A stretch of 64,000 nucleotides of DNA from Bathynomus jamesi (lineage: Eukaryota; Arthropoda; Malacostraca; Isopoda; Cirolanidae), in NCBI GenBank assembly GCA_023014485.1, contig JAJOZX010003310.1, positions 210,001 to 274,000 on the forward strand, written 5' to 3'. Position numbers and translations under genes: made by a program. This document shows, piece by piece, positions 43,400-54,056 of this stretch; positions within the stretch are counted from its first letter, which is position 1, and each line of letters opens with the position of its first letter. The notes beneath the pieces were generated by a model that searched no databases, had not been told where the DNA came from, and saw nothing but the letters and a program-made list of their open reading frames with translations.

Positions 43400-43720
43400 G
43401 AATGACGACTCTTTTCTTTTCCAAGTTACCTTTGTTTCGTCTTCATATTCTCCAAAACAACACGCCTATGGTCAAGTCTTGCGGAGCCTCTGGAATTATA
43501 CAGACACAAAAGAATTCTTCAACGCCCTTTCCCATTGTCAAACTTAATTCTTCTCCTTTATATGAATGGGCGGGTCCTGTGCAACCGTGTACTGAGAAGT
43601 TGGTAACTGTCCAAAGAAGGCGCCCGATGTTCTTGAGCATAGCTTATGAAAAGGTGACGGAAGCTCCACCATCGCCCAGCGCGGTGGAAGCTTGTTGAGC
43701 GACGAATACTGGTAGGGTGA
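43400..43720 (-). pseudogene. Gypsy protease trace
   Basis: ALGDGGASVTFS on the minus strand near 43645-43680 resembles an aspartic protease active site (LxDTGASVT) with the T replaced. The frame is broken just after it. It lies between the gag zinc knuckle and RT, as expected. Confidence 0.5.
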
Positions 43721-43789
43721 TCAGTCCTAGCCGACGACTCGCCGCTACTTCCTCTGAAGCTATTCGGGAGGCTTCCCCTTCTAGTCCTG

Positions 43790-44887
43790 CTGAATGTTTG
43801 CTCGAGGGCACGCCTCTTCCCAATGTCCCATTTGCTGGCAAATCTTGCACTGGCTCAGGCCACTTTATTCCAGTGTTTCATCTTTGGAGTCACTCTCTTC
43901 GTTTGACTTGGTTTGTTTTCGCTTCTGGTTTCTCATTGGGTTGTCGTAACATTCTTGAGTTGTGTTATTCCTCCTGTGACCAGTGTCACATTTCCTTCTG
44001 GGCTCTCCTCTCTTGATAGACTTGTCTCCGACGTTCACCTCCACATCCTTGATGTTGTCCTCCTTCGTGGCAGTGGCTATTCTTTCTTCTGGATGTTGTG
44101 AGCTGTAGTTCCAGGATGTGGGAAGATTTTGCAGTTTCTGCAGTCTTCGGCTTCTGTCTTGTGGCGTTTCTTCTCTTAGGACATCTTCATCTCTTAGTCT
44201 TAAGCTTGAGTTGTTTACCGAAAACTTGATTGATTCCTTCCAATATTCCCGAAAGGATGTTTCTTTGATGAAATTACGAGCATACTCCGGCATAACGGAC
44301 TTGAACGTGTCCTTAACTATGTCATCTTTACTATGTCTCCTTATAGGATTAGCCTGAACCAAGGCATTACCTGAAGTTAATAATCTTGTGGCAAATATGT
44401 TGAGTGTCTCATCTTTTTCCCTCCTGGCGGCACTTGGGCTGGTTCCTGGATTCTCTTGTGCCCGTTCGCCCATAAACGTCGGCGAACTTCTTTCCTATGT
44501 ATGTCCAAAAGTCGTTTGCTCAGGACCCCTTACTGCCTGTTGGAAATTCGGGATATAAGATGGAGGAGGTTCCTGCGTCAAAAGTTCTCCATCTGTAGCG
44601 GGAGGAACTAGGGAGATTCTCCTGAGACGAACCCCCGACCTGCGATTGTCCCAATACTCCTGCTGCGGAATAGTCATTGCAAGGTCTTCCGGTTTTGACC
44701 TTCTTCGGTTTATTTCTTCCTCTAATTCCGTGCATTCCTTTAGTAACCGATTAATGTTAGAAAAATTTATCATTCTTAAATTTTCCAAACTTTCTATACT
44801 CATCTCTTCCAAGTTCTTTGGTTCGGTATCACTAGTGTCACTTACACTGTCTTCCCCGTTCATTCTATCCACGCTCTTTACCGACAT
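43790..44887 (-). pseudogene. Gypsy gag, with CCHC zinc knuckle
   Basis: It starts MSVKSVDRMNGEDSVSDTSD; the first 130 codons end at 44495 and a second frame (44473-43865) continues with ETLNIFATRLLTSGNALVQ and MPEYARNFIKETSFREYW, capsid-like. Basic tracts follow, and at about 43810-43855 CKICQQMGHWEEAC gives a perfect CX2CX4HX4C knuckle, which binds genomic RNA. Frame changes near 44480 and 43860 split the protein. Confidence 0.78.
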
Positions 44888-45039
44888 CGCGAAACTAATT
44901 TATTTATTTTTTTTAAACGTTTATCACTGTTAGCGACACTTTTCACTGTTCCCAATATTTTCTACGTTAGTGCTTTTCTCCTTAACGCAAATTTATGTTA
45001 ACAAAACGTCACACTCGTGCCACTAATACCTTGCAATAA

Positions 45040-45060
45040 GATCCCACTTCTCTGACACCA
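45040..45060 (-). promoter_or_regulatory. Primer-binding site, tRNA-Leu type
   Basis: The minus strand reads TGGTGTCAGAGAAGTGGGAT close to the 5' LTR. It is complementary to the CTGACACCA 3' end of tRNA-Leu, with a small GA insertion relative to TGGTGTCAGAAGTGG. Confidence 0.72.
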
Positions 45061-45064
45061 TTTA

Positions 45065-47152
45065 TGTTGTGCGCACCCCCTTCATTTATGTGGTGCGCAC
45101 ATAAAATGTTCTAAAATCTGAATTTCTTTTGTTTTTGCGAATTTATGTGTAAGAGCTTTATTGTTAGTGACCGGAAAAAAGAACGTTGTGGAAATTCTTT
45201 TAAGTTAATTTTGTTCTCATTAAATATTAAACTTGAAGTTTGCGACATATTAGGTTTCCTCAGGGAAGAGTCAATATCTTGTGTTGAAGTGGGTCCTGTG
45301 GAAACCCGGGAAGTTAGTGCATGACCATTCAGTTATTGTGAGAAGAAATCTAATTTATTTGATGGACTTTTTTTCCTAGAAAAAAATCTGCGGAACTTGC
45401 GCAGAACTGTCGAGAGTAAATCTCCCAAATTTTTGTAAGTAAACTTCTTAGATTACGAAATTTGAATTTAGTGCGGTTTTTAAAGTTACACGCAAATAAA
45501 AAAACCCTCTGTATAAATGTTTTTCCGATTGCACTTATTTCTTACGCACGTGTTCGTTTATTTCAGGATGACTCTGCCTATCCACTCGGATGGCCCTTTA
45601 ATTTTATACGCGTATTTTCTCTCGGCTTTCTTGAAGCCCACTTTGGATTTTAAACTTTCAATGTTAATTTACCCTCAGCTTACAAGAGAGACCTATTGCA
45701 AGGTAGCATATAAACGACACACTCCCTCTTATAAAGTTTATATAATTTCACTCCAATTAAGACATAAATTGAAAGAAATATGCGGATCTACGATTACAAA
45801 TTTTGTTTAAAAAATCAAATTCTTAATTTAAAGGAAATGTTTGCAAGTATTTAAGTCTCAAAAAAACATTTATACAGAGGGTTTCTTTATTTGCGTGTAA
45901 CTTTAAAAACAGCACTAAATTCAAATTTCATAATCTAAGAAGTTTACTTACAAAAATTTGGGAGATTTACTCTCGACAGTTCTGCGCAAGTTCGGCAGAT
46001 TTTTTTAGGAAAAAAAGTCCATCAAATAAATTAGATTTCTTCTCACAATAACTGAATGGTCATGCACTAACTTCCCGGGTTTCCACAGGACCCACTTCAA
46101 CACAAGATATTGACTCTTCCCTGAGGAAACCTAATATATCGCAAACTTAAAGTTTAACATTTAATGAGAACAAAATTAACTTAAAAGAATTTCCACAACG
46201 TTCTTTTTTCCGGTCACTAACAATAAAGCTCTTACACATAAATTCGCAAAAACAAAAGAAATTCAGATTTTAGAACAACGTGAGACAATTTCAAATCAAT
46301 TTAGAAATTTTCAAATATGTCACAGATTTTAAGGAGTTATTCTTACAAGCCACTTTTAGCTTTCGAAGACGGATCTACAACTTAGAAATTTTCAATCACG
46401 CCACAGAGCCTAAAGATTCATTCTTTACAAGCCACTTTATTTTTACAGGATCGAACTACAACTAACTTAGAAATCTAAGTTACACCTTAAAATTTCAGGA
46501 CTCCGCCTTACAATATTCTGAATGACCTATCAAAAGCATTTTCATTACATAAGGTTGTCCCTACGAAAGCTTTCATCCATACATAAGGAAAGGAGCTTTT
46601 CTTTTCCCTCACTGGGTGTTATAAGAAACATTGTCCTTTGATTGGACATTGATATTCCCTTCCAAAAACAAAGCTCCTCCTTTTCCTTAAAATCAACTTA
46701 AAATAAAGTTCTTTTTTCGAAGCCACTTGGTTTCTCAAATTTATAACCAACGTCATGATCAAATTTAACAAGTGGATTCGAAGACTCTCTCACAAAAGTT
46801 TAACCACGAAGCGAAGAGAAAACAAACCATTTTACATCTGAACCCGGCCAGCTTGTTTTCCCTTCTCTTTGAATCTAGGGCCGCTCCTGGACCCTACCAT
46901 AAATCTCTGGCACAAAGTTGTTCTGGGTTATACCATTAACGTGAGAACAGAAAAATAAAAATCGAGCGAACGTTAAACAATCTGAAACATTTTTATTTTT
47001 AAACTTCTAACAAGAAACCTATTGTTATTCTTCAATAACCATACTCTAAAGTCTAAACTACCTTGCTTTAGAGATTTAAACAACAAAATCTTAAAACTGA
47101 AATTTCTGGTCCTATTCTCGTAAGAGATTTCGGCACGCAAATTTGCCGTCAG

Positions 47153-47156
<4 letters not shown>
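45065..47156 (-). repeat. Gypsy 5' LTR, 2092 bp, enlarged by an inverted duplication
   Basis: It aligns directly with the 3' LTR from 45519 to 47156. The extra 420 bp at 45092-45518 is an inverted copy of the LTR's own segment 45866-46276, so this LTR can form a long hairpin. Confidence 0.85.

Positions 47157-47209
<53 letters not shown>
47157..47209. repeat. (AT)n microsatellite
   Basis: Pure AT tract joining the Gypsy 5' LTR end to the next transposon terminus. Confidence 0.95.
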
Positions 47210-47212
<3 letters not shown>

Positions 47213-48137
47213 GGTGGGCGGAAAGTAGCTCCCTATTTTGGATTGGTAAAAAAATACGTATATTATCCATTTATTTCAGAAGAAATAATATGAAAAGGTA
47301 GGCATACATGGTAGGTTTTCTCTAAAATTCAATGTGGGCTCCAACTCTTTCCACCAGCTTCTGGAGCCGCCCAGGAATGGCGTCCACTGACTTTAGCAGG
47401 AACTCCGGCGGGATGGAGGACATGACTTCCCGAATTCGGTCCTCCAGTTCTTCCAATGTCCTCGGTTTGGTGCGGTAGACTTCTTCCTTTACCCACCCCC
47501 AAAGAAAAAAGTCGCACGGTTACCGCTGAAAAACGGCAGAATCGGTTCAGTGTAACGGTGTGGTGTGGTATGACCTCAGATCAGGTTGTGGGCCCGTTCC
47601 TTCTGCGCAACACCATGAATGCTGAGCGGTACCTTGCTATGTTGCGAAACGAGGTCTGGCCGGTTGTCAGCACATGGGAGAACATCGACGATCTGATATT
47701 TATGCAAGATGGCGCCCCTCCGCACTTCGCTCTTGTTGTCCGTGAGTGGCTGGATGCCCACTTCCCTGGGCGTTGGATGGGTCGTCGTGGTCCACATCAA
47801 TGGCCAGCCAGGAGCCCCGACTTGACACCGTGCGACTTCTTTCTTTGGGGGCGGGTAAAGGAAGAAGTCTACCGCACCAAACCGAGGACATTGGAAGAAC
47901 TGGAGGACCGAATTCGGGAAGTCATGTCATCAATTCCGCCGGAGTTCCTGCTAAAGTCAGTGGACGCCATTCCTGGGCGGCTCCAGAAGCTGGTGGAAAG
48001 AGTTGGAGCCCACATTGAATTTCAGAGAAAACCTACCATGTATGCCTACCTTTTCATATTATTTCTTCTGAAATAAATGGATAATATACGTATTTTTTTA
48101 CCAATCCAAAATAGGGAGCTACTTTCCGCCCACCCTG
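47210..48137 (+). mobile_element. Palindromic rosa-type mariner derivative, 928 bp, about 305-bp TIRs
   Basis: Ends CAGGGTGGGCGGAAAGTAG are inverted and the identity extends about 305 bp (47210-47518 and 47833-48137), well into the coding 3' end. The transposase C-terminus is thus present twice, inverted. TA lies outside both ends. Confidence 0.92.
47456..48076 (+). pseudogene. Rosa-type transposase (DD41D), N-terminus replaced by inverted 3' end
   Basis: The open 206-residue frame begins inside the inverted arm, so its first 22 or so residues are not transposase. From TVTAEKRQNRFSVTVWCGMT it is a regular core: FMQDGAPPHFALVVREWLDA (second Asp), RWMGRRGP and PARSPDLTPCDFFLWGRV (third Asp, 41 residues later), then KEEVYRTKPRTLEELEDRI and a full C-terminus. 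First Asp and DNA-binding domain are missing. The reading frame is uninterrupted, so decay is recent. Confidence 0.85.
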
Positions 48138-48149
48138 TACATATATATA

Positions 48150-49541
48150 CAGTGCCCGCGAAAAGTATCCGATCACCCTTGAAATTTGTATTTTTTACAT
48201 AAAAAACAATGTTTAAATGTATACTAACCTTATATTAGTATTTTGTCATCTGTCCTTTGGTTTGGATGACTTGTTCTAGACGTTTTGGCATGGATTTAAT
48301 CAAGTTTTGACAAACTTCCACTGATATTTCCTTGCACCATACCTTTTTGATGGCCTCTTGTAATTTTTCGACTGAGCCAGTGTCGTGGCATTCAACCTTA
48401 TTTTTTATTATTAGCCACAGATTTTCTATCGGATTGAGATCTGGACTATTACCAGGCCAATCCAAAATATCAAATTTATTGTCAGTAATCCATTTTGTCA
48501 CTATTTTGGCCCTGTGACATGGTGCACCATCATGCATGTATGTTTTTGTCCTTTGGATTGCCATTGCCATTGGAAGTTTATCCTGTAGCATTGCTAAATA
48601 CCGTGCACCATTCATAGTTGTGTTCTTCGGAAGAAAATATAAGTTTCCACGCCCATAGTAACCGAAACAACCCCAAACCATCACACTTGGAGGGTGTTTC
48701 ATTGTCTTTAGGGTGTATTTAGGGTCCATCCTATTTGAGCCAATAGGCCGGCGAACCTTTTTTGGACAACTTCTGATTGTCAAAAATGTCGACTCATCGC
48801 TAAATAAAACCTTCTTCCAGTCATCAACAGTCCAATGAATGTATTTTTTACAAAATGCGACACGTTTTTTACGCATTTTTTCATTAATGAACGGTTTCTT
48901 AGCAGCATGGCGAGATGGTAATCCGAGTTCTTTTTGGAGCCGCTCCTGGATAGTTCGTTCAGAAACACCAGATAACAAATTATTCATATTAAATTTTATT
49001 TCTTTCGCAGTTATTGTTGGGTTTTTCAATACTAAACGTTTCATAAGTTTGTCTGTTCGCGAATTTGTTTTTCTCGGTCTGCCAGATCGTTTTTTAGGGA
49101 CTGGCGTGGTTAGGCCACCATTGTTCTTAGCCCGTGAAACCCATAAATTAACGGTACTTTGGGATATGTTTAATTCCTTAGCTATCTGTCTCTGTGATTT
49201 CCCACATGCATGCAAAGCAACAATAGCACCTCGACAATCACTCTTAAGTTGTTTTTTAGCACACATTATATATAAATTTTATTTACACCACTTTCTGTAA
49301 AAAAAAAAAAATCAAGAAATTTACACAAACAGTGAAATCTGACAAATTTGAGACACAGCCACCCGCAACGAAGGCTACCAGAACACTAATTTGAGAATGC
49401 ATTGGATAGCTCTCATATCAGCGAGCAACCTCAAAGTTACCAGATGTCGCTAGAACAAATAGAAAGTGAATTACGTGTCTCTGAATATCAAGGGAAAATA
49501 TTGTATTTTCTTGAGTGATCGGATACTTTTCGCGGGCACTG
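48150..49541 (-). mobile_element. Tc1-like element copy 2, 1392 bp, apparently intact
   Basis: The same perfect termini as copy 1 (CAGTGCCCGCGAAAAGTATC), with (AT)n flanks on both sides. The right flank reads TTATAT instead of TATAT, so one T separates it from the expected TA. Confidence 0.95.
48235..49266 (-). CDS. Tc1-like transposase, DD34E, intact 343 aa
   Basis: Cut-and-paste transposase binding the element's TIRs. Residues 10-45 form the first helix-turn-helix (GKSQRQIAKELNISQSTVNL), 58-67 an AT-hook-like linker (KRSGRPRKT) and 75-125 the second helix-turn-helix. Catalytic triad: Asp157 in LFSDEST, Asp246 in MHDGAPCH and Glu281 in DLNPIENLW, with exactly 34 residues between the last two. 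The C-terminus MPKRLEQVIQTKGQMTKY is typical. Length fits the family (about 340). The start Met lies just inside the right TIR region with no competing upstream Met. This is the only complete transposase in the window. The promoter is likely in the TIR. Confidence 0.95.
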   Translation of the reverse strand: MCAKKQLKSDCRGAIVALHACGKSQRQIAKELNISQSTVNLWVSRAKNNGGLTTPVPKKRSGRPRKTNSRTDKLMKRLVLKNPTITAKEIKFNMNNLLSGVSERTIQERLQKELGLPSRHAAKKPFINEKMRKKRVAFCKKYIHWTVDDWKKVLFSDESTFLTIRSCPKKVRRPIGSNRMDPKYTLKTMKHPPSVMVWGCFGYYGRGNLYFLPKNTTMNGARYLAMLQDKLPMAMAIQRTKTYMHDGAPCHRAKIVTKWITDNKFDILDWPGNSPDLNPIENLWLIIKNKVECHDTGSVEKLQEAIKKVWCKEISVEVCQNLIKSMPKRLEQVIQTKGQMTKY

Positions 49542-49593
<52 letters not shown>

Positions 49594-49620
49594 TTATTTA
49601 TTTATTTATTTATTTATTAT
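49542..49620. repeat. (AT)n and (TTTA)n microsatellites
   Basis: AT run passing into TTTA repeats after the Tc1. Confidence 0.95.
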
Positions 49621-49779
49621 TTTTTGCCCGATTTATAGCAAGGAGTGTTTATGTTGCTCGTTGCCTTCTCATTTTGTAAAGTTAAAATGACAGTAAAAGA
49701 AATTCTGAACACATATGAAGCAATGTTAACTTTATTTCATACACGACTGCTTTTAGATTTTAGCTAAGGGCGAGCTACC

Positions 49780-49953
49780 ATCCGAAATTCCTGTTTACTT
49801 CACACGGAGTGGGTCTGGACGTGAACTCCGAGAGTCAGTTGAGTCCTGGCAATCACAGCTGGCCCGGCGACAACCACGGTGGGTATGGGAATCAAACCAG
49901 GATATCCGCAGCATGAGTTCAATCTCTAACCAACCTAGGTACGAGAGCTAGGT
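49780..49953 (-). repeat. tRNA-derived SINE-like sequence
   Basis: On the minus strand, an A-box-like TAGGTTGGTTAGAG and B-box GGTTTGATTCC lie in tRNA spacing, followed by a GC-richer body. It resembles the head and body of a decapod-type SINE. The tail is not obvious. Confidence 0.5.
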
Positions 49954-50499
49954 TTTCTAGTATTTTACAGACCTTGTTATATATGATAACCCGTAGAAAA
50001 GGTATATATTTACATATAGTTGTAAATACGCAAGTTATTCGAACATTTGTGTACATTTTTGTCCGTGACCATTTTTTACCCAGTAGGCCAAACAGGTTAT
50101 ATATTATATATTTTTTAATTTTTAATCACTTTCGCTTGTGTTTAAGTATTTTTTACTTTTTTTTTACTTTTCGGGGAGGGAGGGATGGGGTTCTATAAGA
50201 AAGTTTAGAGAAAGCGTTTTTTCACTGTATACAATGATTATTTTTTTTAATTCACTCGCGTTAGGATTTTAATTAAAAAACTCGAAGTCAAATAAGTCGT
50301 CCTTTATGCTTCCTAAGACTTTACACATTCTCTGATTGGTTTTAGGTTAAGTTACGCTAAGTTAGGTTAGGTTAACCTGAGTAAACCTAACCGAACCTAG
50401 TGTAACCTAACCTGAAAAAAGTAGGTCGTACAAGAAAATCAGACTTATTTACGAAGTTCAACCTAATTGGTAAACTAGTGGCGCTGCATCGGGATTTAG

Positions 50500-50502
<3 letters not shown>
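49954..50502. other. Non-coding stretch with TTAGG-like repeats
   Basis: Degenerate TTAGGTTA/CCTAACCT motifs at 50340-50415 in both orientations. They are reminiscent of the arthropod telomere repeat but irregular. No gene seen. Confidence 0.5.

Positions 50503-50532
<30 letters not shown>
50503..50532. repeat. (CA)n microsatellite
   Basis: Pure CA run shortly before the solo LTR. Confidence 0.95.
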
Positions 50533-50533
<1 letters not shown>

Positions 50534-50623
50534 GTATAAGTGACAGCTACAATGAGAATATTGTTCATTGTGTTGTGACGGCAAATTTGCGTGCCGAAAT
50601 CTGTTACGAGAATAGGAGCAGAA

Positions 50624-52390
50624 TATGAAAATAAAAACCCACTCTAATAAACAGAGTTTATTTCCACAACAGTTTCGATGCCCACTGGCATCCTCCTCGG
50701 GTGGATACAGGAAAACGAATGAACCAAAACAAGAGGGAAAACAGTCTAAGGACCGTTAAGAAATTCGCACCTAGGTTAGATCCCGTTCTCCCGACACCGG
50801 AAGGGCATTTTCATTAAAGGAACCCGCTTATAAGCGCATTCGCACAAATTTAAGGCTATCTTCTTGTTCTATACATACAAATTCTATTATTTTTTTACAT
50901 AATTATTACATTTATTATTAAATTTATTACATTTAATATTGCATTATTATTTATTACAGAAATTATAAATTTATTATAACATTGGTTATTACATTGTTGT
51001 TTATTATACAGAACTTATAAACCGAAAAACGAATGAAAAAGGCGAGAAGGAAACAATCCAGAGACCATTGAGAAATTCGCACCTAGGTTAGATCCCGTTC
51101 TCCCGACACCGGAAGGGCATTTTATTACAGGGTCCCGCTTATAAGTACATTCGCACAAATTAAAACTATCTTCTTGTTCTATACATACAGATTCTAATAT
51201 TTTGACATAATTACTGCATTTATTATTGCATTTACATTTTTTAACATTTATTATTATTACCTTTACACTAATTATTAAATTTATAATATTACCTTTATTA
51301 TTACATCTGTTGCATTTATATTTATTTCCACATTTATTACTTCCATTATTACATTTACATTTACGTTTATTATTCCATTTACCTAATAGAATCTGTATGT
51401 ATAGAACAAGAAGATAATTTTAATTTGTGCGAAGGTACTTATAAGTTAGACCCTTTAATGAGATTCTTGGTCAAAAAATCCCTTACGAAGTAGGCGGAAC
51501 GGGTTCTAACCTAAGTGTGAATTTCTTAAAGGTCTCTGGATGTTTCCTTACTCGCTTTTAGTTCATTCGATTTTTTTTGGGGGGGTAAAATGTAAATGGA
51601 ATAATAAACATAAATGTAAATGTAATAATGGAAGTAATAAATGTGGAAATAAATATAAATGCAACAGATGTAATAATAAAAGTAATATTATAAATTTAAT
51701 AATTAGAGTAAAGGTAATAATAAATGTTAAAAAAATGTAAATGCAATAATAAATGCAGTAATTATGTCAAAATATTAGAATCTGTATGTATAGAACAAGA
51801 TAGTTTTAATTTGTGTGAATGTACTTATAAGCGGGACCCCTGTAATAAAATATCATTCCGGTGTCGGGAGAACGGGATCTAACCTAGGTGCGAATTTCTC
51901 AATGGTCTCTGGATTGTTTCCTTCTCGCCTTTTTCATTCGTTTTTCGGTTTATAAGTTCTGTATAATAAACAACAATGTAATAACCAATGTAATAATAAA
52001 TTTATAATTTCTGTAATAAATAATAATGCAATATTAAATGTAATAAATGTAATAATAAATGTAATAATTATGTAAAAAAATAATAGAATTTGTATGTATA
52101 GAACAAGAAGATAGTTTTAAATTTGTGCGAATGTACTTATAAGCGGGTCCCTTTAATGAAAATGCCCTTCCGGTGTCGGGAGAACGGGATCTAACCTAGG
52201 TGCGAATTTCTTAATGGTCCCTGGACTGTTTTCCCTCTTGTTTTTGGTTCATTCGTTTTTCTGTATCCACCCGAAGAGGATACCAGTGGGCATCGAAACT
52301 GTTGTGGAAATAAACTCTGTTTATTAGAGTGGGTTTTTATTTTCATATTTTGACCTTCACGTAGAAAAAAGTGTTTTTTTTACATTTATT
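50624..52390. mobile_element. Palindromic retroelement, 1767 bp, 12-bp target duplication, hammerhead-like motifs
   Basis: Inserted in the solo LTR with ATAGGAGCAGAA duplicated on both sides (50612-50623 and 52391-52402). The two halves are inverted: each end reads AAAACCCACTCTAATA and then AACAGTTTCGATGCCCACTG inward. Inside, blocks of about 330 bp (CCGTTCTCCCGACACCGG and neighbours) occur as two tandem units per arm, plus a diverged one near 51400-51545. No ORF. Variable, long duplications and inverted arrays suggest a Penelope-type origin. Confidence 0.75.
52261..52310 (+). ncRNA. Hammerhead-ribozyme-like motif
   Basis: CCAC / CCGAAGAG / GATACC-AGTG-GGCATC / GAAAC / GTT / GTGG matches the order of a hammerhead: stem I (CCAC with GTGG), CUGANGA-like box, stem II hairpin, GAAA box, short stem III. 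Deviations are C for U at position 4 and one extra G before stem II, so activity is doubtful. The copy at 50684-50730 (minus) has the fully paired GATGCC stem. Confidence 0.35.
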
Positions 52391-54056
52391 ATAGGAGCAG
52401 AAATTTTAGTTTTAAGATTTTGTTGTTTAAATCTCTAAAGCAAGGTAATTTACAGTATGGTTATCGAAGAATATCAATAGGTTTCTTGTTAGAGGGTTAA
52501 AAATAAAAATGTTTCAGATTGTTTAACGTTCGTTCGATTTTTATTTTTGTGTTCTCACGTTAATGGTATAACCCAGAACAACCTTGTGCCAGAGATTTAT
52601 GGTAGGGTCAAAGAGCGCTCTAGATGGCACTAGATTCAAAGAGAAGGGAAAACAAGCTGGCCGGGTTCAGATGTAAAATGGTTTGTTTTCTCTTCGCTTC
52701 GTGGTTAAACTTTTGTGAGAGAGACTTCGAATCCACTTGTTAAATTTGACCATGACGTTGGTTATAAATTTGAGAAACCAAGTGGCTTCGAAGAAAGAAC
52801 TTTATTTTAAGTTGATTTTAAGGAAAAGGAGGAGCTTTGTTTTTAGAAGGGAATATCAATGTCCAATCAAAGGACAATGATTCCTATAACACCCAGTGAG
52901 GGAAAAGAAAAGCTTATTTCCTTATGTATGGATGAAAGTTTTCGTTGGGACGACCTTATGTAATGAAAATGTTTTTGATAGGTCATTCAGAATATTGTAA
53001 GGCGGGGTCCTTGAAATTTTAAGGTGTAACTTAGATTTCTAAGTTAGTTGTAGTTCGGTCCTGTCAAAATAAAGTGGCTTGTAAAGAATGAATCTTTAGG
53101 CTCTGTGGCGTGATTGAAATTTTTTTAGTTGTAGTTCCGTCCCCGAAAGTTAAAAGTGGCTTGTAAGAATAACTCTTTAAAATCTGTGACCTGTTTGAAA
53201 ATTTCTAAGTTGATTTGAAATTTTTCACATTGTATTTAAAATTTGAATTGCTTTTGTTTTGTGGTTTTTTTTTTGCGAACTTAGTTGGAAGAGCTTAATT
53301 AATGTTAGTCGACAGACAAAGAATTTTGTGAAATTTCGTTTAATTTAATTTTGTTAAAATTAAATGTTAAACTGTAAGTTTGCGACATATTAGGTCTCCT
53401 CAGGGAAGAGTCAATATTTTGTGTTGGAGTTGGTTTCCGTGGAAACCCGGGAAGTTAGTGCATGACCAGTCAGTTATTGTGAGAGGAAATGTAATTTATT
53501 TGACGGCTTTTTTCCTGGAAAAAATCTGCGGAACTCGCGCAGAACTGTTCAGAGTAACTTTCCAAAATTTTTGTAAGTAAACCATTTTTCCAACTTCTTA
53601 GATTACGAAATTTGAATTTAGTGCTGTTTTTTAAAGTTACACGCAAATAAAAAACCCCTCTGTATAAATGGTTTTGGAGACTTAAATACTTGCAAACATT
53701 TCCTTTAAATTAATAATTTGATTTTTTTAAACAAAATTTGTAATCGTACATCCGCCTATTTCTGTGAATTTATGTACTAATTGGAGTGAAATTAAATAAA
53801 CTTTATAAGAGGGAGTGTGTCGTTTCTATGCTACCTTGCAATATGCCTCTCTTGTAAGCTGAGGGTAAATTAACATTGAAAGTTTAAAATTCAAAGTGGG
53901 CTTCAAGTAAGCCGAGGGAAACTCCGCGTATAAAATTGAAAGGCCATCCGAGTGGAGAGGCAGAGTCATCCTGAAATAAACGAACACGCGCGTACGAAAT
54001 AAGTGCAATAGGAAAAAAAGGTGCGCACCACATAAATTAAGGGGTTGCGCACAACA

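Larger units (their letters stand above)
40168..47156 (-). mobile_element. Gypsy (Ty3) LTR retrotransposon, internally deleted
   Basis: Two direct LTRs (40168-41837 and 45065-47156) enclose a 3.2 kb interior with gag, a protease trace and part of RT on the minus strand. RNase H and integrase are missing. LTR ends are TGTTGTG...CACAACA. A primer-binding site and polypurine tract sit in the right places. No target duplication is visible; the right flank is (AT)n. A solo LTR of the same family lies at 50571-54056 in the opposite orientation. Confidence 0.88.
50571..54056 (+). mobile_element. Solo Gypsy LTR, split by a palindromic retroelement, ATTG target duplication
   Basis: It starts TGTTGTGACGGC and ends GCGCACAACA like the Gypsy LTRs at 40-47 kb, and is flanked by ATTG on both sides. 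Without the insert at 50624-52390 it is about 1.7 kb, the LTR length. Loss of the interior is explained by LTR-LTR recombination. Confidence 0.88.

Noticed and set aside
43717..44016. Plus-strand 99-codon frame
   Set aside because: Antisense to the Gypsy gag region.
45462..45810. Small frames (AYPLGWPFNFIRV-type) recurring in every LTR copy
   Set aside because: They recur because the LTR recurs; they are short, differ in frame between copies and show no start context or domain.
50340..50415. Telomeric TTAGG array
   Set aside because: Units are irregular and occur in both orientations over only 75 bp.
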